DNA of 49,413 nt, taken from assembly GCA_903912925.1 (NCBI GenBank), contig CAIWJG010000923.1, forward strand, positions 1-49,413, read 5' to 3'. The notes under the pieces were generated by a model, which worked only from the letters and a program-made list of their open reading frames with translations, was not told the DNA's origin and searched no databases. The position numbers and the translations under genes are program-made. The DNA comes from an uncultured Verrucomicrobia subdivision 3 bacterium. Its GTDB lineage: Bacteria; Verrucomicrobiota; Verrucomicrobiia; Limisphaerales; UBA8199. This document shows, one piece after another, positions 17,466 through 26,416 of the stretch. Positions within the stretch are counted from its first letter, which is position 1, and every line of letters starts with the position of its first letter.

Positions 17466-17505
17466 GGGGAGTGGGTGTAATGGGCGGGTGGGAATGTGTG
17501 AGTGA
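17466..17505 (+). repeat. G-rich short-period repeat before the GH2 gene
   Basis: An imperfect array of GGGTGTAAT / GGGCGGGTG / GGGAATGTG units ends at the GTG start of the GH2 gene. It may supply the purine-rich ribosome binding site (GGGTGGGA). The rest of 17349-17501 shows no gene. Confidence 0.4.
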
Positions 17506-20024
17506 ACAATTTCATGAACGACCTGAACCGCTTCCGAATACTTTGTACCGCTGGGCTGCTGGCAGCTTTGTCGCTTGGTCTAAGTCCCCTGCACGCTTCG
17601 GCAGAACGGGCCGTCATTTCTCTCGATGGCCAGTGGGAAATAGCGGAGGGAACCATGGAGGCGGCCCCGACACGCTTCGAGCACCGAGTTCCGGTACCCG
17701 GGCTGCTTGACGAGGCGCGACCCGCCTTCGCCGAAGTAGGGCTCAAGAGCGCTAGGCGGGAAGCCTTCTGGTATCGTCGCACGTTTCGGGTGAAAGGCGA
17801 AGTGCCTGCGGTAGCGCTCCTCAAGCTGCATAAGGCGGCCTATGGTTCCCGAGTCCTGCTGAACGGTGTTCTGCTCGGTGAGCACCTGCCCAGCTTTACG
17901 CCCGGCTACTTTGATGGGCGGCTCGCCCTGCGCGGCAAGGGGGGTGAGAACGAACTCATCGTCAGGGTCGGCGCAACGGCCGAAGCCCTGCCGCCAACCG
18001 TTGCTTCCGGCTGGGATTACGAGAAAATCCGCTATATACCGGGCATCTTCGATTCGGTCGAGTTGATCTTGTCGGGGACCCCGAACATCGTTCGCGTGCA
18101 GGTCGTGCCCGAGATCGCCAGCCAGACCATTCGCGTGCAGGCAGTCATGCGGAATGCCGGCCCGAAGGTCAGCGCCCAGTTACGCTTCAAGGTGCGTGAA
18201 GCGCGCTCCGGAAGGCCCGCGGGCGAGGGCCACTCGGAGCAGATCACCCTCGACGGCAACGCCGAGCAAGTCGTGGAAGTCCGGATTCCCATTCGCCACT
18301 GCCGGCTGTGGTCTCCGGAAGACCCTTTCCTTTACGAGCTGGAAGCGAGCACCGGCGTGGACACGCTGCGCACTCGTTTCGGCATGAGAGAGTTCCGACT
18401 GGACCATGCCACTGGCCGCGCGATGCTGAATGGCCGCCCCTATTTCCTGCGCGGCAGCAACGTAACGATCTACCGGTTCTTTGAAGACCCGCAGTGCGCG
18501 GATCATCCCTGGCGGGAAGATTGGGTGCGGCACTTGCACCGGCAATTCAAGAGTATGCATTGGAATGCACTGCGATACTGCATCGGATTTCCGCCAGAGA
18601 TGTGGTATCGGATTGCCGACGAGGAAGGCATCCTGATCCAGGACGAGTTTCCCATTTGGGGCGGCGGGCCCAAGGTCTGGCCGCCCGAGTTGACCAGCCA
18701 GCAGTTGATCCGGGAATACACGGAGTGGATGCAGGAGCGCTGGAACCACCCGTGCGTGGTCATCTGGGACGCGCAGAACGAAACGCACACGGAGGAAACG
18801 GGGAAAGCGCGGCAGGCGGTGCGCGGCCTCGATCTGTCAAACCGCCCCTGGGACAACGGCTACGGCCTGGCGGGGTCGCCAGACGACTGCTTCGAGTCGC
18901 ATCCCTATCTCTTTCAAAACGCAAACTTCAAGCTTTCCGGCCTGGCTCGTGTCTCCGGTGTGCCCAAAGGCAATGCCAGGGCGAACACGGGCAACAACCC
19001 GATCATCATCAACGAATATGACTGGCTCTGGCTGAACCGGGATGGCTCGCCGACGACGCTTTCGCGAAAGGTGTTCGAGAACCTGCTTGGGCCGCAGGCA
19101 ACCGTGGAACAGCGGCGCGAACTTTCAGCCCGCTACCACGCGGCGCTCACTGAGTTCTGGCGGTCGCAGCGTGCCTGCGCGGGCGTGCTGCACTTCTGCG
19201 GCCTCGGCTATTCCCGGACCAACGGCCAGACGTGCGACAACTTCATTGACCTCGACAAGCTGCGGTTTGAGCCGGCGTTCCAGCGTTACATGGCCGACGC
19301 CTTTGCCCCGGTGGGATTGATGATTGACGAGTGGCGCTCCCAACTTCCGGCGGGCAAGGAGCTAGATGTGCCGGTGGTGGTCATTAACGATCTCTACCGA
19401 GACTGGAACGGCAAGGTCCGGTTCCGCATTTTGCGTGGTCGCAAGGTGCTCAGCGAACAAATTCGAGCCTGCGTCGTGGCGGCGTTTGGCAAGACGAGTT
19501 TGAGCTTCCCGTTGGCGGTGCCAAACCAGCCCGGAGACTACCAGCTTGAGGCTGCTTTGGTGGGCGGCGGCGGGAAGACGGTACGCAGCCGGCGAGATTT
19601 CAAAGCGGGCATGGGGGGAGATAATCAGGAGGATGGGATCGCGCGAGGGAAACCTGTCAAAGCCTCGTCCACATACGTCGAACCAGGCACTGATTACCGT
19701 CCCGAGAATGCCGTGGACGGGCTGTCCGACACGCGATGGTCATCTGAATTCAGCGATCCGCAGTGGCTGGCCATTGATCTAGGGGCTCCCAGCAGGATCT
19801 CCCGCGTCGTGCTGAATTGGGAGACTGCCTGCGGCCAGAGCTATGCTATTCAAGTCTCTTTGGACGGCAATACTTGGACAGAGGTCTTTACAACCGCAGA
19901 CGGCAGGGGAGAGACGGAGGAAATCAAGCTCGCGCCGACTACGGCACGCTGGGTCCGTTTGTACGGGTCCAAGCGGGCCACGCCATTCGGCTATTCACTC
20001 TGGGAAGTGAAGGTCTTTCCGTAA
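17502..20024 (+). CDS. Secreted GH2 glycoside hydrolase with C-terminal discoidin domain
   Basis: This exported family-2 glycosidase has 840 residues. The signal peptide spans residues 1-34 (CTAGLLAALSLGLSPLHASA). It is followed by the sugar-binding jelly roll (LDGQWEIAEG... AFWYRRTFRV), the immunoglobulin-like domain (about 195-300) and the TIM barrel (about 305-620). The acid/base signature is IWDAQNETH (Asn426-Glu427), and Glu505 in IIINEYDWLW is the likely nucleophile. Residues about 700-840 form an F5/8 type C domain (ENAVDGLSDTRWSSEFSDPQ, then WLAIDLG) expected to bind sugar polymers. GH2 covers beta-galactosidases, glucuronidases and mannosidases; the sequence does not settle which. 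The GTG at 17502 or the ATG at 17514 could both be the start. The discoidin module is also present in one HzsA-like protein of the window, hinting at a common surface substrate. Confidence 0.88.
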   Translation: MNNFMNDLNRFRILCTAGLLAALSLGLSPLHASAERAVISLDGQWEIAEGTMEAAPTRFEHRVPVPGLLDEARPAFAEVGLKSARREAFWYRRTFRVKGEVPAVALLKLHKAAYGSRVLLNGVLLGEHLPSFTPGYFDGRLALRGKGGENELIVRVGATAEALPPTVASGWDYEKIRYIPGIFDSVELILSGTPNIVRVQVVPEIASQTIRVQAVMRNAGPKVSAQLRFKVREARSGRPAGEGHSEQITLDGNAEQVVEVRIPIRHCRLWSPEDPFLYELEASTGVDTLRTRFGMREFRLDHATGRAMLNGRPYFLRGSNVTIYRFFEDPQCADHPWREDWVRHLHRQFKSMHWNALRYCIGFPPEMWYRIADEEGILIQDEFPIWGGGPKVWPPELTSQQLIREYTEWMQERWNHPCVVIWDAQNETHTEETGKARQAVRGLDLSNRPWDNGYGLAGSPDDCFESHPYLFQNANFKLSGLARVSGVPKGNARANTGNNPIIINEYDWLWLNRDGSPTTLSRKVFENLLGPQATVEQRRELSARYHAALTEFWRSQRACAGVLHFCGLGYSRTNGQTCDNFIDLDKLRFEPAFQRYMADAFAPVGLMIDEWRSQLPAGKELDVPVVVINDLYRDWNGKVRFRILRGRKVLSEQIRACVVAAFGKTSLSFPLAVPNQPGDYQLEAALVGGGGKTVRSRRDFKAGMGGDNQEDGIARGKPVKASSTYVEPGTDYRPENAVDGLSDTRWSSEFSDPQWLAIDLGAPSRISRVVLNWETACGQSYAIQVSLDGNTWTEVFTTADGRGETEEIKLAPTTARWVRLYGSKRATPFGYSLWEVKVFP

Positions 20025-20095
20025 AGGGGGGCACTGGTTTGGGGGCGAGGTCGAAGATGCCGCCCTGAAGTCCTTGCGCGGGTTGGACAAACAAA

Positions 20096-20119
20096 AGGCG
20101 CGAGCTGACGCTCGCGCCT
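20096..20119 (-). terminator. Terminator of the minus-strand hypothetical gene
   Basis: A perfect 10-base stem (20096-20105 and 20110-20119) with a four-base loop is followed, in the minus direction, by TTTTGTTTGT. It lies just past the stop of the gene ending at 20143. On the plus strand it lacks a T-run, but it could still help separate the convergent GH2 transcript. Confidence 0.75.
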
Positions 20120-20142
20120 GACAGGAAGAATGAACCGCTCAA

Positions 20143-21003
20143 TCAGGGATTGATCAACCGACTGAACACCGAGCCTTTGGTCCGATCAATTGGGAGAGTC
20201 CAGGAGTTGTTCGTGCTGGAGTCCGTGATGGTGTACCAGTTTGACCCGTTTGCTATGATGCCCCCGGAGATATTAGTTTGGACCTGCAATTTCCAGCCGA
20301 TATGGTCGCACGGCCAGGAAAAGAGTAGATTCGATCCGCTCAGCACGGAGGTCAGCTTGGGCCGGTCCATGCTGATCGCCGGTGCGGTGCTCGCCTCCAT
20401 CTTGGCGGCGAAATCTACTTTGCCCGCGCCAGTGCTGTTGGTCATTAGGCTCCAATTGCCACTGCCACTTCTTTGCCAATAATCCGGATAGTCCTGCCCG
20501 GTCACCGCCGGCGAGTAGAGGTCCACCCCCACGCGGTCCGTCCATCCCATCCCCTGAAACTGCACGCTCCAGGTCATATTTGAAACGACCGGCATAAAGA
20601 GACCGGTGCAGAAATCGGCACCGGCGAAATTCAGCGTGCTGCGGGGGGTCGGGTCGACGGAGAACCAGCCGCTGTCGTAGAAGTTGGTGCCGGGAGCGGT
20701 ATAGCCGTTGGTCACGGCGCCGTTGTTCTGGTAAAAGCGCACGCGCGCCTTCACCTGGCCGGCAAACGCGTAGGGGTTAGCGCTGTTGGTGCCCCAGTAC
20801 TCGAATGAGAAATTCGTGAGGTATCGTGCCGGGTAGTTCGTCAGAATAATCTCGTCACCCACCTCGAAGGTGCGAGTATCGAAACGGGTCGTGAGATCGT
20901 TGGCGGAATTGTCAAAGATAGTCGTTGCCCGGAGCGGCAAGGAGAACCCCACCCACAACACGCCGATAGCCAGAAACACATTCATTTTACCAAATACTTT
21001 CAT
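20143..21003 (-). CDS. Secreted hypothetical protein with common Verrucomicrobial C-terminal module
   Basis: This predicted secreted protein of 286 residues starts at the ATG at 21003, chosen because it has a good ribosome site (GAAGGAAC) and begins a signal peptide (NVFLAIGVLWVGFSLPLRA). The middle is beta-rich and contains FEYWGTNSANPYAFAGQVKA. The end (about 235-286: LFSWPCDHIGWKLQVQTN, then SVFSRLINP) resembles a C-terminal module I recall from many secreted proteins of Pedosphaera-type bacteria. A role in cell-surface attachment or secretion is possible but unproven. No catalytic motif is visible. It is convergent with the GH2 gene and has its own terminator. The frame continues upstream to 21081, but without a comparable ribosome site. 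Confidence 0.7.
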   Translation of the reverse strand: MKVFGKMNVFLAIGVLWVGFSLPLRATTIFDNSANDLTTRFDTRTFEVGDEIILTNYPARYLTNFSFEYWGTNSANPYAFAGQVKARVRFYQNNGAVTNGYTAPGTNFYDSGWFSVDPTPRSTLNFAGADFCTGLFMPVVSNMTWSVQFQGMGWTDRVGVDLYSPAVTGQDYPDYWQRSGSGNWSLMTNSTGAGKVDFAAKMEASTAPAISMDRPKLTSVLSGSNLLFSWPCDHIGWKLQVQTNISGGIIANGSNWYTITDSSTNNSWTLPIDRTKGSVFSRLINP

Positions 21004-21144
21004 AAGTTCCTTCGCAGATTGCGGACGCAACACACTAGATTTAGTCGCCAATGTTAGCAGGTCTAGCCAAAACGGCATCAACTGTCAACAATATTCTTTC
21101 CGTATTCTTTCGTTGCCACCCAAATATATTCGAGGCCTGACCAC

Positions 21145-21255
21145 TTACTCTTTCCGGCGGAACCGGCCTGCTGCGATCAAAACGAACGCGAAATACGCCA
21201 GATGTCGCTCAGTGCCCGCCAAGGGAATCTGGTCCTCGATGAGCGCTTGTTTCAT
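21145..21255 (-). other. Possible 36-residue ORF with sorting-tail-like end
   Basis: A small minus-strand frame lies in the gap between two divergent genes. It begins MKQALIEDQIPLAG, continues with the hydrophobic stretch AYFAFVLIAAG and ends RFRRKE. A hydrophobic segment followed by a basic tip resembles the tail of surface-sorting signals, but no PEP motif is present and no body precedes it. It may be a tiny membrane peptide or the remnant of a lost surface protein. The remainder of 21004-21357 shows no gene. Confidence 0.25.
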
Positions 21256-21357
21256 GACCTGCCGACCTGTACCGAGATGCACAACATTGTAGCCCTACGA
21301 ATTTCATTCTACTTTAGGGAAGTTGGACCTATTGTCAACGTCATAGTTGCAGCATAA

Positions 21358-23043
21358 ATGAAGAAAGTCATTCTAGCGAGCGTAGTAGCAGCCGTAGTTG
21401 CAGGGGTGCTCGGCCTGTGGTTTTTCGTCCGCCCGGCTTACAAGCGGAACCGGGAAACCCGGGCCGTCGAGCAGGCCAGCAGCTACCTGGCCAAGGGCGA
21501 TTACCGCAATGCCTCGCTGAGTGCGCGCCAGGCTTTGCGGATAGATCCGCTCGACCTGGAGGCCTGCCGGATTATGGCCGATTTGGCCGAAAGGTCGCGC
21601 TCTCCCGCCGCTTTGGACTGGCGCCGCCGGATTGTGGAGGCGGCCCCCACCGTCGAGAACAAACTGCTGCTCATCTCCAGCGCGATGCGGGCACAGGCCC
21701 CACCTTACCCCCTGGCAGCGGATACGCTGGAGGAGCTCAAGGGTTCTGCCACCAACGTGGCGGCTTACTACGCGGTTTCGGCTGAACTGGCCCTTCGCCT
21801 GAAGCGAACCGCCGAAGCCGCCACCCAATATGAACAGGCCAGCAGGCTCGAACCGACCAATGAATTGTATCAGTTGAATTTGGCTGTCCTCCGGCTCCAG
21901 TCCACCAATGCGCTCGATTCTTTGCCAGCCCGCGCCACGCTCGAACGCCTGCGCGCCAGCACGAATGTCGGCGCCGTGGCCCTCCGCTGGCTGGTGTCCG
22001 ATAGCCTTGGACGGGACGACCTTCCGGCGGCTGAAGCGTTCTCCCGGCAACTGTTGGCCGACGCTCGTGCGCTACCAGATGACCGGTTGCAGCATCTTAC
22101 CATTCTCCGGCAAGCGAAGCGCCCTGAGTTTGACGCTTATTTGAGCGTCCTGCAAAAGAGTGCGCTCACCAATGCGCTGGAAATCTACGGTATTGCGGCC
22201 TGGATGGTTGGCCACAGCCTCGCGGGCGAAGCGTTTGGATGGCTGACCAATTGTCCGGCCAAGGTGCGGACGGAGCAGCCGGTGCCTCTGGCGCTGGTGG
22301 ATTGCTACCTGGCGAGGAAGGATTGGGCCGGTCTGGAGACCTTTCTTGAGGCGCAGAAGTGGGGCGACCTGGAGTTCATGCGCTTAGCCTTTCTCTCGCG
22401 GGCGGCGGCAGAGCAGAACCAGAAACTAGCCGCCGAGACCCGTTGGCGGGCGGCGGTGCGAGAGGCGGGCGAGCGCCTGGGCCCATTGAACGCCTTGTTG
22501 ATTATGGCGACCAGTTCGGGGCGGCAGCAGGCCAGGGAAGACCTGCTGTGGCAGATTGCCAAACGGTTTCCCGCCCAACATTGGGCCTTGCGCGAGCTGG
22601 AGCGGTCCTACCTGGCAGCCGGCAACACCCGCGGGCTGAACAGGCTGTATTCCACGATGTCCAGTTACGCGCCGAAGAATTTTGCCGCCCGAAACAACCT
22701 GGCGGCGACCTCCCTGCTGCTCAAGTTGAACCTGACCCAGGCGCACGAGTTGGCGAAAGATATCTATTCCGCGCATCCGGAAGAAGCCATCGTCACTTCC
22801 ACTTACGCCTTTTCGCTTCACCTTCAGGGGCGGACCAAGGAAGGCTTGGCCGCTCTCGAAAAGCTCAAACCCGAGGCGCTTGAAACTTCCTCCGTGGTCG
22901 TCTATTACGGACTCCTGCTGTCGGAGGCGGGCCAAACCAACAAGGCGAGCAAGTACTTGGGCATCGCCGAAAAGTCCGATCTCTTGCCAGAGGAGAAGGC
23001 GCTGGTTACCGAAGCCATTAAGCGAATTGGACCCCGGAGTTGA
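21358..23043 (+). CDS. Membrane-anchored TPR protein
   Basis: This 561-residue protein has one N-terminal membrane helix (VILASVVAAVVAGVLGLWFF, residues 4-23) and a periplasmic TPR solenoid. Helical repeat pairs are recognisable throughout, for example ASSYLAKGDYRNASLSARQA near 41-60, AATQYEQASRLEPTN near 158-172, and AFSLHLQGRTKEGLAALEKL near the end. TPR proteins act as scaffolds; no enzymatic motif is visible. The next gene begins 15 bases after its stop, so the pair is probably co-transcribed and the TPR protein may act with the caspase-fold protein encoded there. The composition and TPR style resemble the C-terminal half of the DUF2723-like protein upstream. The fold call is good; the function is unknown. 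Confidence 0.72.
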   Translation: MKKVILASVVAAVVAGVLGLWFFVRPAYKRNRETRAVEQASSYLAKGDYRNASLSARQALRIDPLDLEACRIMADLAERSRSPAALDWRRRIVEAAPTVENKLLLISSAMRAQAPPYPLAADTLEELKGSATNVAAYYAVSAELALRLKRTAEAATQYEQASRLEPTNELYQLNLAVLRLQSTNALDSLPARATLERLRASTNVGAVALRWLVSDSLGRDDLPAAEAFSRQLLADARALPDDRLQHLTILRQAKRPEFDAYLSVLQKSALTNALEIYGIAAWMVGHSLAGEAFGWLTNCPAKVRTEQPVPLALVDCYLARKDWAGLETFLEAQKWGDLEFMRLAFLSRAAAEQNQKLAAETRWRAAVREAGERLGPLNALLIMATSSGRQQAREDLLWQIAKRFPAQHWALRELERSYLAAGNTRGLNRLYSTMSSYAPKNFAARNNLAATSLLLKLNLTQAHELAKDIYSAHPEEAIVTSTYAFSLHLQGRTKEGLAALEKLKPEALETSSVVVYYGLLLSEAGQTNKASKYLGIAEKSDLLPEEKALVTEAIKRIGPRS

Positions 23044-23058
23044 CCAGGCCGCGGAGCG

Positions 23059-24480
23059 ATGAAGCTGATACTTGCCGTGTTGACTTCCGCACTGATTTGC
23101 GGGCACGCGCAGGATTATGCAATTGTGGCGTCCGCCCGGACCGAGACGAACTCAGGCTGGCGGGAAGTTGTGACCGAGTTGCGGCAGAAGCACTCGGCAG
23201 CCGTGATCGCCTACCACGCGTCGGTGGAAGAGGCTCTGCCCGCCCTCCGCAAACTCTTTCCGCGCTATGTCTGCTTCGTTGCCCCGCCCACCGAAGTCTC
23301 CCGCGAGTTTGTTGCCCGGGTTCACCGGCTCACGCGCCGGCTTAACTACGACCCTTATCCGGACTGCTGCTGGGGAATCCTCACCGGATATGATGCGGCC
23401 AACGCTTGGCGGATCGCCCGTTGTTCCGAGCCGTTGACCATTCGCAAGGTGGTCGCGGGCACTCCTATTCCCCTCCAACAATTCGACGAAGGCAGGTGGT
23501 ATAGTGAGCTGGATTCCGGTCGGATGATGAGCCGGGAAAAGGGCGGTCAACCCCGGGAAATGCAGGTGGCGTCCGATACGACCGAAGCGCTGGTCAAATC
23601 GCTGACCGAGTACCGGGCCGACATGTTCGTCACTTCCGGCCACGCCACGGAGCGGGATTGGCAAATCGGCTACGGCTATCGCAACGGCCAGTTCCGTTGC
23701 GAGCGTGGGATGCTCTATGGCCTGGACACCCAGGGCCAGAGGGATCCCGTGCAATCCGCCAACCCGAAAGTCTATCTGCCGGTGGGCAACTGCCTGATGG
23801 GTCACATCGATGGCACCGAGGCGATGGCGCTGGCCTTTATGAATAGCGCCGGGGTCAACCAGATGCTCGGCTACACCGTCAACACCTGGTATGGCTACGC
23901 CGGTTGGGGCTGCCTGGATTACTTTGTCGAGCAGCCGGGTCGCTTCACACTGGCGGAGGCCTTTTTTGCCAATGAGGCAGCTCTTATCAACCGGCTGCAA
24001 ACGTATTTCCCTGAACTCGTGGAGGCGGCATTCGACCCGCTGAGCAAGGCCACGCCGGTGATCAAAGTGAGTGCCGCCGCGCGGGCCGCGGGCTTGACGG
24101 AGCAGGACGGCCTCGGCTTGCTCTACGACCGGGACGCGCTGGCCTTTTACGGGGACCCTGCATGGGCCGCGCGTCTGGCGCCGAGCCCGACGGCCTGGGA
24201 GCAACATCTGAGTCTTACCAACGGCCTTTGGACGTTTGAGATACATCCCGAGCGCGGGGAACGAAGCTTCACGGCCGGGGACACCAATGGTTCGCAGCGA
24301 GGCGGGCGGCCGGTTGTTCAACTGCTGGCTGAGCCACTCGATCACATTCAGATAGTCGAAGGCCAGGACCTGAAGCCGGTGATTACCAGCCGGTTCATCC
24401 TGGTGCCCAATCCCGGTAAATGCGATCCGGCCATGACCTACCGGGTGACCTTTCGCGCCTCAAAGCCGATAAGCCGCTGA
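23059..24480 (+). CDS. Probable caspase-fold (C25-like) cysteine peptidase, exported
   Basis: This is a predicted exported protein of 473 residues with a signal peptide (residues 1-17, LAVLTSALICGHAQ). I recognise no named family, but the layout is that of clan CD peptidases such as gingipains (C25). An alpha/beta subdomain (DYAIVASART... FPRYVCFVAPP) is followed by a segment resembling the PD-x-x-x-G-R-I strand (YPDCCWGILTGYD). The candidate catalytic His195 lies in MFVTSGHATERDW and the candidate Cys245 in YLPVGNCLMGHIDG, followed by a helix and strand as in the caspase fold. Spacing of about 50 residues between His and Cys fits clan CD. The last 100 residues form a beta domain. It follows the TPR gene by 15 bases. 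A non-peptidase caspase-like fold cannot be excluded. The enzymatic call is an inference from the pattern. Confidence 0.55.
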   Translation: MKLILAVLTSALICGHAQDYAIVASARTETNSGWREVVTELRQKHSAAVIAYHASVEEALPALRKLFPRYVCFVAPPTEVSREFVARVHRLTRRLNYDPYPDCCWGILTGYDAANAWRIARCSEPLTIRKVVAGTPIPLQQFDEGRWYSELDSGRMMSREKGGQPREMQVASDTTEALVKSLTEYRADMFVTSGHATERDWQIGYGYRNGQFRCERGMLYGLDTQGQRDPVQSANPKVYLPVGNCLMGHIDGTEAMALAFMNSAGVNQMLGYTVNTWYGYAGWGCLDYFVEQPGRFTLAEAFFANEAALINRLQTYFPELVEAAFDPLSKATPVIKVSAAARAAGLTEQDGLGLLYDRDALAFYGDPAWAARLAPSPTAWEQHLSLTNGLWTFEIHPERGERSFTAGDTNGSQRGGRPVVQLLAEPLDHIQIVEGQDLKPVITSRFILVPNPGKCDPAMTYRVTFRASKPISR

Positions 24481-24740
24481 GGCAGTCGGATCCATCCAGC
24501 GAGTTTGGGTCTTGGTCGTCGCTTGACGACCTGTCCGGATGGGCCTTCAACTCGAGCCGCAACACCAGGACTTGCAAGCGTGGTGCCCCCGGGATGGCCT
24601 CAATTGCTTCGCCAGGACGAGGTCTGGATTTACCGGTTCTATGAGCGCCGCGCCGAGGTGTCTGCAAGCAGCCGCCGGCACCCCTCAGTCCAGTCACGGC
24701 ACGCCGAGCCGGTAACTAGCCTGCCGTTGGCGCGCTACTC

Positions 24741-24795
24741 GCCTGTGTTCCGCCTGTATTCCGCTCGTATTCCGCTTGTATTCCGCTTATACTCG
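24741..24795. repeat. 11-base tandem repeat, five copies
   Basis: Units GCCTGTGTTCC, GCCTGTATTCC, GCTCGTATTCC, GCTTGTATTCC and GCTTATACTCG follow each other without gaps. They lie in the otherwise gene-free 24481-24894 stretch before hflX, which shows no other gene I can support. Confidence 0.85.
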
Positions 24796-24894
24796 TGTTT
24801 TGCCATCCGGCACGACCAACCTTGGTAGCGGCACCCGCCCGGGAGATGCGTTCGGCTAAATGCGCCAAAAAGCTCTTTTTCTCCCGCCGGGAAC

Positions 24895-26259
24895 GTGGTA
24901 TTGTGCGGCACAGATAAATGGAAAGAGATCGAGCGTGATGCACGCGCAGAATTGAAAGCACTGATCGAGAACAGGAACCGACGGACGGAACGAGTGTTCC
25001 TCGTGGGGGTAGAACTCAAGTCACGGCAGAACAGGGAGTTGGATGATTCACTGACGGAGCTTGCCGAACTGGCTACTACGGCGGGCGGCGAAGTGGTCGG
25101 TGAGGGGATTCAAAAGCTGGCCACTCCTTGCGCGGCGACTTATATCGGCAAAGGCAAGGCGGAGGAGTTTGCCAAACAATGCCAGCAGGCGGATGTGGAC
25201 ACGGTCATCTTTGACGATGAGCTTTCCCCCGCGCAGAGCCGCAATCTGGAGAAGGCGTTCAACTGCAAGGTCCTCGATCGCACGTCGCTCATTCTCGATA
25301 TTTTCGCGCAGCGCGCGCGCACGCGGGAGGGCAAGCTGCAGATCGAGTTGGCGCAACTGCAGCATTTGCTGCCGCGGCTGACGCGGTTCTGGGGCCACTT
25401 GACGCGGCAAAAGGGCGGCATCGGCATGAGGAGCGGTGAAGGCGAGACGCAGTTGGAGACCGACCGGCGCCGCGTGCAGGATCGCATCGCCCGTATCGAG
25501 CGCGAGCTGGAGGTGGTGCGCCGGCAGCGCGCGACCCAGCGCAACTCACGGCAGCGCAATCATTGGGCGCTGGCCTCGATTGTCGGCTATACCAACGCGG
25601 GCAAGTCCACGCTGCTGAACACGCTTACCGGCGCGGCGGTGCTCGTGGAGGACAAGCTTTTCGCCACGCTGGACCCGACCACGCGCCGGCTGCGGTTGCC
25701 AACGAACCAAAACGTGCTGCTGACGGACACGGTTGGTTTCATCCGCAAACTGCCGCACGGCCTGGTGGAGGCGTTCAAGGCGACCCTGGAGGAAGTGGTC
25801 CAGGCGGACTTGCTGATACACGTGGTGGATGCGAGCCATCCCGAAGCGGATGAACAGATTAAGTCAGTGGATGCTGTGCTGACGGAGATCGGCGCCGAAG
25901 GTAAGCCGACCATCATGGTGTTCAACAAGATTGACCAGTTGAGTGGGAGCCGGGAAGTGCTCTCGCGATTCCTGGAGCGGCATCCGCACGGGGTCGCCAT
26001 TTCCGCTGTCACCGGCGAGGGTATTGAGGCATTGGTGGCCGAATTGGGCAGCCAGTTGCGGCCCCTTCGTGAGTTCATTGAGCTGTCTGTGCCACATGAG
26101 CAGGCGTCTGTCATCGCCCGGCTGCACGAGGTTGGCCAGGTGGTGGAACGGAATTACGACGGCGAGACTGCCCGCTTCAAGGTGCGGATCCCGCCGCATC
26201 TGCGCGAGGAGTTCGCGCCGTTCGTCGTGCGCGACTTGCAGGTGGCAGGGCTGCGCTAA
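24895..26259 (+). CDS. hflX: GTPase HflX, ribosome-associated
   Basis: This GTPase binds and splits stalled or hibernating 70S ribosomes during stress. All family marks are present. The N-terminal domain (residues 1-180) contains TYIGKGKAEEF and FDDELSPAQSRNLEKA. A coiled coil includes RQKGGIGMRSGEGETQLETD. The G domain has Walker A GYTNAGKST, switch II DTVGF, NKID and the late SAVTGEGI. A C-terminal domain follows. The length of 454 is typical. The start is uncertain: the GTG at 24895 is used here, and codons just downstream could also serve. It stands alone on the plus strand, preceded by an 11-base tandem repeat array and followed by a long hairpin repeat that may end its transcript. The assignment is very secure. 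Confidence 0.96.
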   Translation: MVLCGTDKWKEIERDARAELKALIENRNRRTERVFLVGVELKSRQNRELDDSLTELAELATTAGGEVVGEGIQKLATPCAATYIGKGKAEEFAKQCQQADVDTVIFDDELSPAQSRNLEKAFNCKVLDRTSLILDIFAQRARTREGKLQIELAQLQHLLPRLTRFWGHLTRQKGGIGMRSGEGETQLETDRRRVQDRIARIERELEVVRRQRATQRNSRQRNHWALASIVGYTNAGKSTLLNTLTGAAVLVEDKLFATLDPTTRRLRLPTNQNVLLTDTVGFIRKLPHGLVEAFKATLEEVVQADLLIHVVDASHPEADEQIKSVDAVLTEIGAEGKPTIMVFNKIDQLSGSREVLSRFLERHPHGVAISAVTGEGIEALVAELGSQLRPLREFIELSVPHEQASVIARLHEVGQVVERNYDGETARFKVRIPPHLREEFAPFVVRDLQVAGLR

Positions 26260-26274
26260 AGTCCGGCCAGAAGG

Positions 26275-26367
26275 AAAGGCTAAAGGCTAAAGGCTGAATG
26301 CTGAAGTCAAACCCATGCTCGATCCGCAATTCAGCCTTTAGCCTTTAGCCTTTAGCCTTTAGCCTTT
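26275..26367. repeat. Inverted array of 7-base GCCTTTA units (hairpin) after hflX
   Basis: The left arm (26275-26299) carries AAAGGCT units and ends in GAAT. The right arm (26329-26367) is the reverse complement, ATTC followed by AGCCTTT units, with more copies than the left. The arms can form a stem of about 24 base pairs with a loop of about 30. It could act as a transcription stop between hflX and radC, which begins at 26417. The differing copy numbers suggest slippage. Confidence 0.85.
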
Positions 26368-26416
26368 CTGCGAAATTCCTCTCGTGCCCGGAGTGGCGGC
26401 CCGTTAGAGTCCGGGC

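Noticed and set aside
26275-26367. CRISPR array
   Set aside because: The units are 7 bases with no spacers and no cas genes are present; it is a simple inverted tandem repeat.
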